A stretch of DNA of 64,000 nucleotides from Hydractinia symbiolongicarpus (lineage: Eukaryota > Cnidaria > Hydrozoa > Anthoathecata > Hydractiniidae): positions 11,036,001 through 11,100,000 of the forward strand of contig NC_079879.1 of assembly GCF_029227915.1 (NCBI RefSeq), given 5' to 3'. Positions within the stretch are counted from its first letter, which is position 1. The number at the start of each line of letters is the position of its first letter. The position numbers were made by a program, and so were the translations under genes. Below the pieces are notes generated by a model. It was not told the origin of the DNA and made no database searches. It saw only the letters and a list, made by a program, of their open reading frames with translations. This document shows, one piece after another, positions 59,668 to 64,000 of this stretch.

Positions 59668-62023
59668 CGATAAGTTATATATGCTGCAAAAAAAAATTTT
59701 CTTCAACTCTAAATACACTGGTCATAACATCCCTTATCAAGTTTATATGTTTATAGGTTTTCAATAATTTTTTTTAAAAAAGATGAAAAATAAAAGATGT
59801 GAGAAAGACTGAGGTTGAATAAAAGAAAATAAGGTGTTTACACATATAGGCTCTACTTCAAGGTAACTTAAAATCATTACTGCAACTGCATATAGCATAT
59901 AAAACTACAAAACGATGAAGCATAATCACATATATATAATGGAGAATAATCACATTCACATCTTTAATCCTGAACAGTAGACAGGTGATAAAGACAGTTA
60001 ATAACAATAATCCTTAAGTGCTTGCACATTCTGACCATAAAGTGGTGAGCAGTTTTGCCATAATAAGTGGCATTTCAGTCACCATACTTAAAATAGTAAA
60101 AAAAGGTTATTGTTTGTAGTTTTAGTAAAGAATTTGGACATGTCGTAAACGTCTTGTTTTGTATCCAAGGCAACGAATATTTAAGAATTTCAAAAGTCTA
60201 GTACCTTTGTAAAAACTAATTAAATTGTGACTGTTTTGTTACAATACAATATCTCCACCTTAAAAGACAACTAACGAAAAAACCTACATACATTCTTACA
60301 TTCATGAAAACAACATAGCATAAAAACTTTTTTTTTATTTTTGTGTCCAAATTTTGTCCCCCAAAATCGATAATTATGTTAACGGTCATCATCATTATTG
60401 AACAAAAGCCAACTTAGTTAGTACATATTATCAAGAAATTCACATACCAAAACAGGTAAAGAAACAAAAACTATAAGACTGTTTTTTGTTTGTTTGTTTT
60501 TACAAAATCATTTCCGGTACACTTCAGTGCGCATAATCATTTCAACTGTTGTTTTCGAAACTAGCAAATTAAATCACCTGTCGTAACAGAACCGCCTTGA
60601 CGACAGTGTCATGGCAACAACCCTAGTACTACTGACCTTGAATATCGCGAGAACCAAAGTTCACAGATACAAAAAAATTCAGACAGTTCATATTCACACT
60701 ATTCTTGCAGTCAGGTTCTTGTCATGATACTGGTTGAACCAATCACGGGCCAGTATTCAGATTAAGCAGCCACTATGAAATGGTGTACAAGTGCCGTAAG
60801 CATAATGTTTTTGTAGTGAAACCTTTATAAATACTATACAATGGATTTTTCAGGGAATTCTTTTTTTTTTTAGTCAAATCTTTATTATGTTTTAGATACT
60901 GCCTAATTTTTGCCACTTTGCAACATTTTAATGCAGTTTTGATTGTAAATTCTGTCTAATTAAGATTTTTTGTGTAAAGGTTTGACCGTGAAAAGTCTAC
61001 TTTGTACCCCAACGGAGTAGAACACCAACCACAAGAATAATGAACGTTTTAAGCACAACTTGTTATCAATCGTTAGTTCTCCCTCAATGAGGACTTTTTT
61101 GCAATTTTTTAAATTAATAACAGGTTGATTCCAAGATATATCCTGGCCTTGAAGAGCCCTTAAAGGTCTGTAGCTACCCTTTCAGCAGTCCCAGAAAGTA
61201 TGTGGAGTGAGTCCTAAAAAGCTTTTATTTTTCACAGAGGTCTGAGGCGTAGCTTGACCTTTGACTTTTTGTGGAGATGACAAGTCCTTTGGGGAGCCCA
61301 TATTTCTTTTTTAAAACCTCAATAAGTCTCTACTGACAATCATTTAGTTAGCCTAATCTAGGCTGAAAGCGATGTACAAATGTCATTATTACGCTCCCCA
61401 TCTTTCTGTTCTGTTAATAGTGTTTGCAACTGATAGTAAATATTTCTTGTTTTGTTGATATAAATATATATCAACCATTTTCGCTTTACAAACAAAGTCA
61501 ATCAAGTTGAAAAATTCATGTCTTTTCTTACCGTACTTTACTTTCGACAAGACTAAGCAGGGACTGATTTGTTTACGCATCGAATGTTGACATGTAGTTT
61601 AATTGGATCCCAGGCCACTTCTTTCAGGCGCGGCCAGATTGTCAGCCATATTTTGTGGGAAAACATTCATACAACACACTGCTCAGCAAACCTTTAATTA
61701 TTTTGGGGTTAAAGCTACATTATACTTGAAATATTTATTAGCCTCTTTTAGTTACCTATATGAGTTGAAAAAGAAACAAAATGTGGAAGATACGCGAGTT
61801 TCAAGATAAAGTGTAAGAATATTTTAATTATATACTGATTTATATTCAGAAGTTTAAAGAATTTATATTTCTCTCCTTTAGTTTGTTTATAGCTAACTAG
61901 CTAGCTTTACAAAACATAATATTTGTAAAGTTATCTATAAAGTGAAAAAAAAATACCTGCAAGTTTTGTTTCAAACCTTTTTCGGTTTATAATAATACAT
62001 TCTAAAACCAGACATTTCAACAA
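59668..62023. other. Intergenic, nothing firmly recognised
   Basis: No exon supported. A less AT-rich patch at about 60540-60790 and an isolated foldback-like arm (GATCCCAGGCC) at 61607 are the only departures from background. Confidence 0.4.
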
Positions 62024-62192
62024 GATGAGATATATACATTGCTATCCTTTTAGCTACAAATATTGAGGGATATAGCCTGTATTATTTCTAAGAGGGACCA
62101 TGGCTTAAAACCCTAGAGTATTTTATGCTCCTTTTAAGTTAAGCAGATGCAATTAGGTTCTGCATTCTCTAGACAACTTCCTGCAACACTGT
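62024..62192 (-). mobile_element. 5'-truncated SINE copy
   Basis: It matches the body of the SINE at 6806-7133 in the same order (GATGAGA, CAAATATTGA-GGATATA, GGGACCATGGCT, GAGTATTTTATGCTC, CAATTAGG, AGACAACT) but lacks the tRNA-like head. Confidence 0.65.
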
Positions 62193-62420
62193 TCCGTACG
62201 AAATTGACCCGTTGTACGAGGTTGGTCATTTTTCGCGCTTGTACGAAGATGGGCAATTTTGTACGAAAATGGGCATTACAATTGATGTACAAAAATTAGG
62301 CAACGAATAATTTGGTTTAGAAATGAATATCTAAACATTGTTAATTACATTCAGTAAAAATGATAATATCTTAAATATTCTCTGAACGTTAATTTTTGAC
62401 AATTATCTGATGATTGTTCC

Positions 62421-62945
62421 AACTTCGTACAACTTAAATAACTGCGTACGAGGTTGGGCCTACTTCACTTCTTCTACTTAACTTGAATTTTTTTTATCCA
62501 TACCAACTTCGTACAACTTAAATAACTGTGTACAAGATTGGGCCAACGTCACTTCTTCTACTTAAGTTGAATTTTTTTTAACCATACCAACCTCGTACAA
62601 CTTAAATAACTGTGTACGAGGTTGGGCCAATGTCACTTCTTCTACTTAAGTTGAATTTTTTTAATCCATACCAACTTCGTACAACTTAAATAACTGTGTA
62701 CGAGATTGGGCCAACGTCACTTCTTCTACTTAAGTTGAATTGTTTTTAACCATACCAACTTCGTACAACTTAAATAACTGTGTACGAGGTTGGGCCAACG
62801 TCACTTCTTCTACTTAAGTTGAATTTTTTTTAACCATATCAACTTCGTACAACTTAAATAACTGTGTACGAGGTTGGGCCAACGTCACTTCTTCTACTCA
62901 AGTTGAATTTTTTTTAACCATACCAACTTCGTACAACTTGAAATA
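62421..62945 (+). repeat. 84-bp satellite, six full copies plus a partial
   Basis: AACTTCGTACAACTTAAATA recurs at 62421, 62505, 62589, 62673, 62757, 62841 and 62925, exactly 84 bp apart, with only a few substitutions per unit. The GTACGAGGTTGGGCC phrase inside is echoed in looser form at 62200-62275. Confidence 0.95.
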
Positions 62946-63087
62946 CCAAGCCACAGATGAAGACTACTATATATTATCATTTATGGTCCTTACACAGCTT
63001 TTTTGTTTACTCTATCAATAATTTTCACCAACAAAAACTGAATGCGGTTTAACGATAATCTCCCTATATCGAATTCGCACGGGTACT

Positions 63088-64000
63088 TCATCCGAATGTA
63101 ATTGGTGATGACTCCAGTTGGGCCTGAATTTGAAGATATTTGGGGACGAGAATGATATAGATATAACTACATTTACATTGAATCTCTGGAAGCCACTCTG
63201 ACCACGTTGAAGTTTGGGACTCTTTTTCTCTTGCACTAATCATCCCTTGGATGGTGTTATTTCCTTGTTCAACCAAACCTTGAGATTGCGAGTGGCGCGG
63301 TTTCCCATGAACAAATGACACCTCACCCAGCCATATCACGGCTACAGCATCCATTACGTGATTGATAAATTCGGCACCGTTATCAGAGTGCAAAATTTTT
63401 GGTAACCCAAAAGTCGCTAAAAAACTTCTAAAAAAGTTTGAAGCAAATTCATTTGCTGATTTCCCTTTCATTGGAAATAATATCCTGAATTTGCTAAAAT
63501 GGTCCACGACATGGCCAATGTAGTTGTAATCGCCATCTGGTTTGGATAACATAGCAATCAGGTCGATCTAAAGAAAGACATGTATAATGTAACAAAAAAA
63601 CTACTAACTAGCACAAACAAAGTGAAAAAGTATTAAAAATACCTGTACACGCTGTAAGAATCCTGTAGTGATAATCGGCTTCAATGGAGCTTTCTTTATG
63701 TGACTGGATTTCAGACAGCAAGTTGTGCAAAGCGTTATATAAGCACCAACAGCGTCTCTAGTAACGTTATCATAGGTGCGTGCTATCTAAAATTGTTAGC
63801 AATTAAAAATCAGTGACACACGCATATTCCGTGGACTCTTACTTTCAAACGAGGTTTGTTTGAAGAATCTAATACCTTTTCAAACGTGTTATGAACCCCT
63901 TGGTGACCAACTTCTTCGGTGTACTCTATTGATAATGTCAAACATCTGTCGGTTTGTTGCTACGCGACGATATTTTCCTAGAAGAGAATCGCCCTAAAAT
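63088..64000 (-). pseudogene. DDE integrase-core gene fragment with introns (degenerate, runs off right edge)
   Basis: Three blocks on the minus strand carry integrase-like sequence. 64000-63843 has the zinc-type GHQGVH; 63786-63643 has a CTTCCLKSSH block; 63567 down to about 63170 has the catalytic core, with Asp in VVDHFSKF, Asp in LHSDNGAEF and Glu in GLVEQGN. GT-AG-like signals (AAA|GTAAGAG, TTTTAG|ATAGC, CAG|GTATTT, CTTTAG|ATCGAC) separate the blocks, so it is either an intron-bearing mobile-element gene or a host gene of KRBA2-like type. Around 63918-63925 the frame upstream and the zinc motif are out of phase, which points to decay. The C-terminus loses homology after LPEIQ. Confidence 0.7.

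Noticed and set aside
62421-62945. A CRISPR array (regular direct repeats)
   Set aside because: Repeats are contiguous 84-bp units without unique spacers, in a eukaryotic genome.

Overview
This 64 kb window is nuclear DNA of an animal. It is AT-rich, its genes are split by short GT-AG introns, and it is full of small inverted-repeat transposons and tandem repeats. Gene content (GCNA, IDH3B, NOA1, PPT2, amine-type GPCRs, an SH3PXD2/Tks adaptor, GNPNAT1) is metazoan. Intronless amine-like receptor duplicates, A-rich start contexts (AAAATGG) and apparent 3' splice acceptors just upstream of several start codons suggest a cnidarian, perhaps a hydrozoan. The species cannot be fixed from the sequence alone. 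No rRNA, tRNA gene, CRISPR array or prokaryotic system was seen.

Layout. 1-1547 (-): GCNA metalloprotease, running off the left edge. 3785-12819 (+): a complete 13-exon mitochondrial NAD-isocitrate dehydrogenase beta-type subunit, divergent from GCNA. 14621-18756 (-): a complete 7-exon NOA1 mitochondrial cpGTPase, convergent with IDH3B. 18974-19129 (-): an orphan N-terminal FOXK-like fragment. 19.3-24.1 kb: repeats. 24103-27590 (+): an 8-exon PPT2-like thioesterase. 27962-28840 and 31776-32627 (-): two intronless aminergic-like GPCR paralogues. 32.7-43.3 kb: a gene-poor repeat region with a 30-bp minisatellite and a near-identical 1,393-bp tandem duplication. 43296-46863 (-): a second PPT2-like gene with the same exon plan. 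49036-54763 (-): a PX plus five-SH3 adaptor of the Tks/SH3PXD2 family, with its first exon not found. 57502-58059 (-): an intronless GNPNAT1. 58.3-63 kb: a 1.35-kb inverted-repeat element, a SINE fragment and an 84-bp satellite. 63.1-64 kb (-): a degenerate, intron-containing integrase gene running off the right edge.

The genes do not form a pathway. Two are mitochondrial (IDH3B in the TCA cycle, NOA1 in mitoribosome assembly). The PPT2 and GPCR pairs look like local duplications interleaved with each other. The mobile DNA includes a family of short foldback hairpins ending in CCTCGTCCCCAGGGCTC-like arms, concentrated between 23 and 41 kb. Exon boundaries below were assigned by hand from GT-AG signals, reading-frame phase and family resemblance. 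Internal boundaries that keep phase are strong; first exons and UTRs are weaker.
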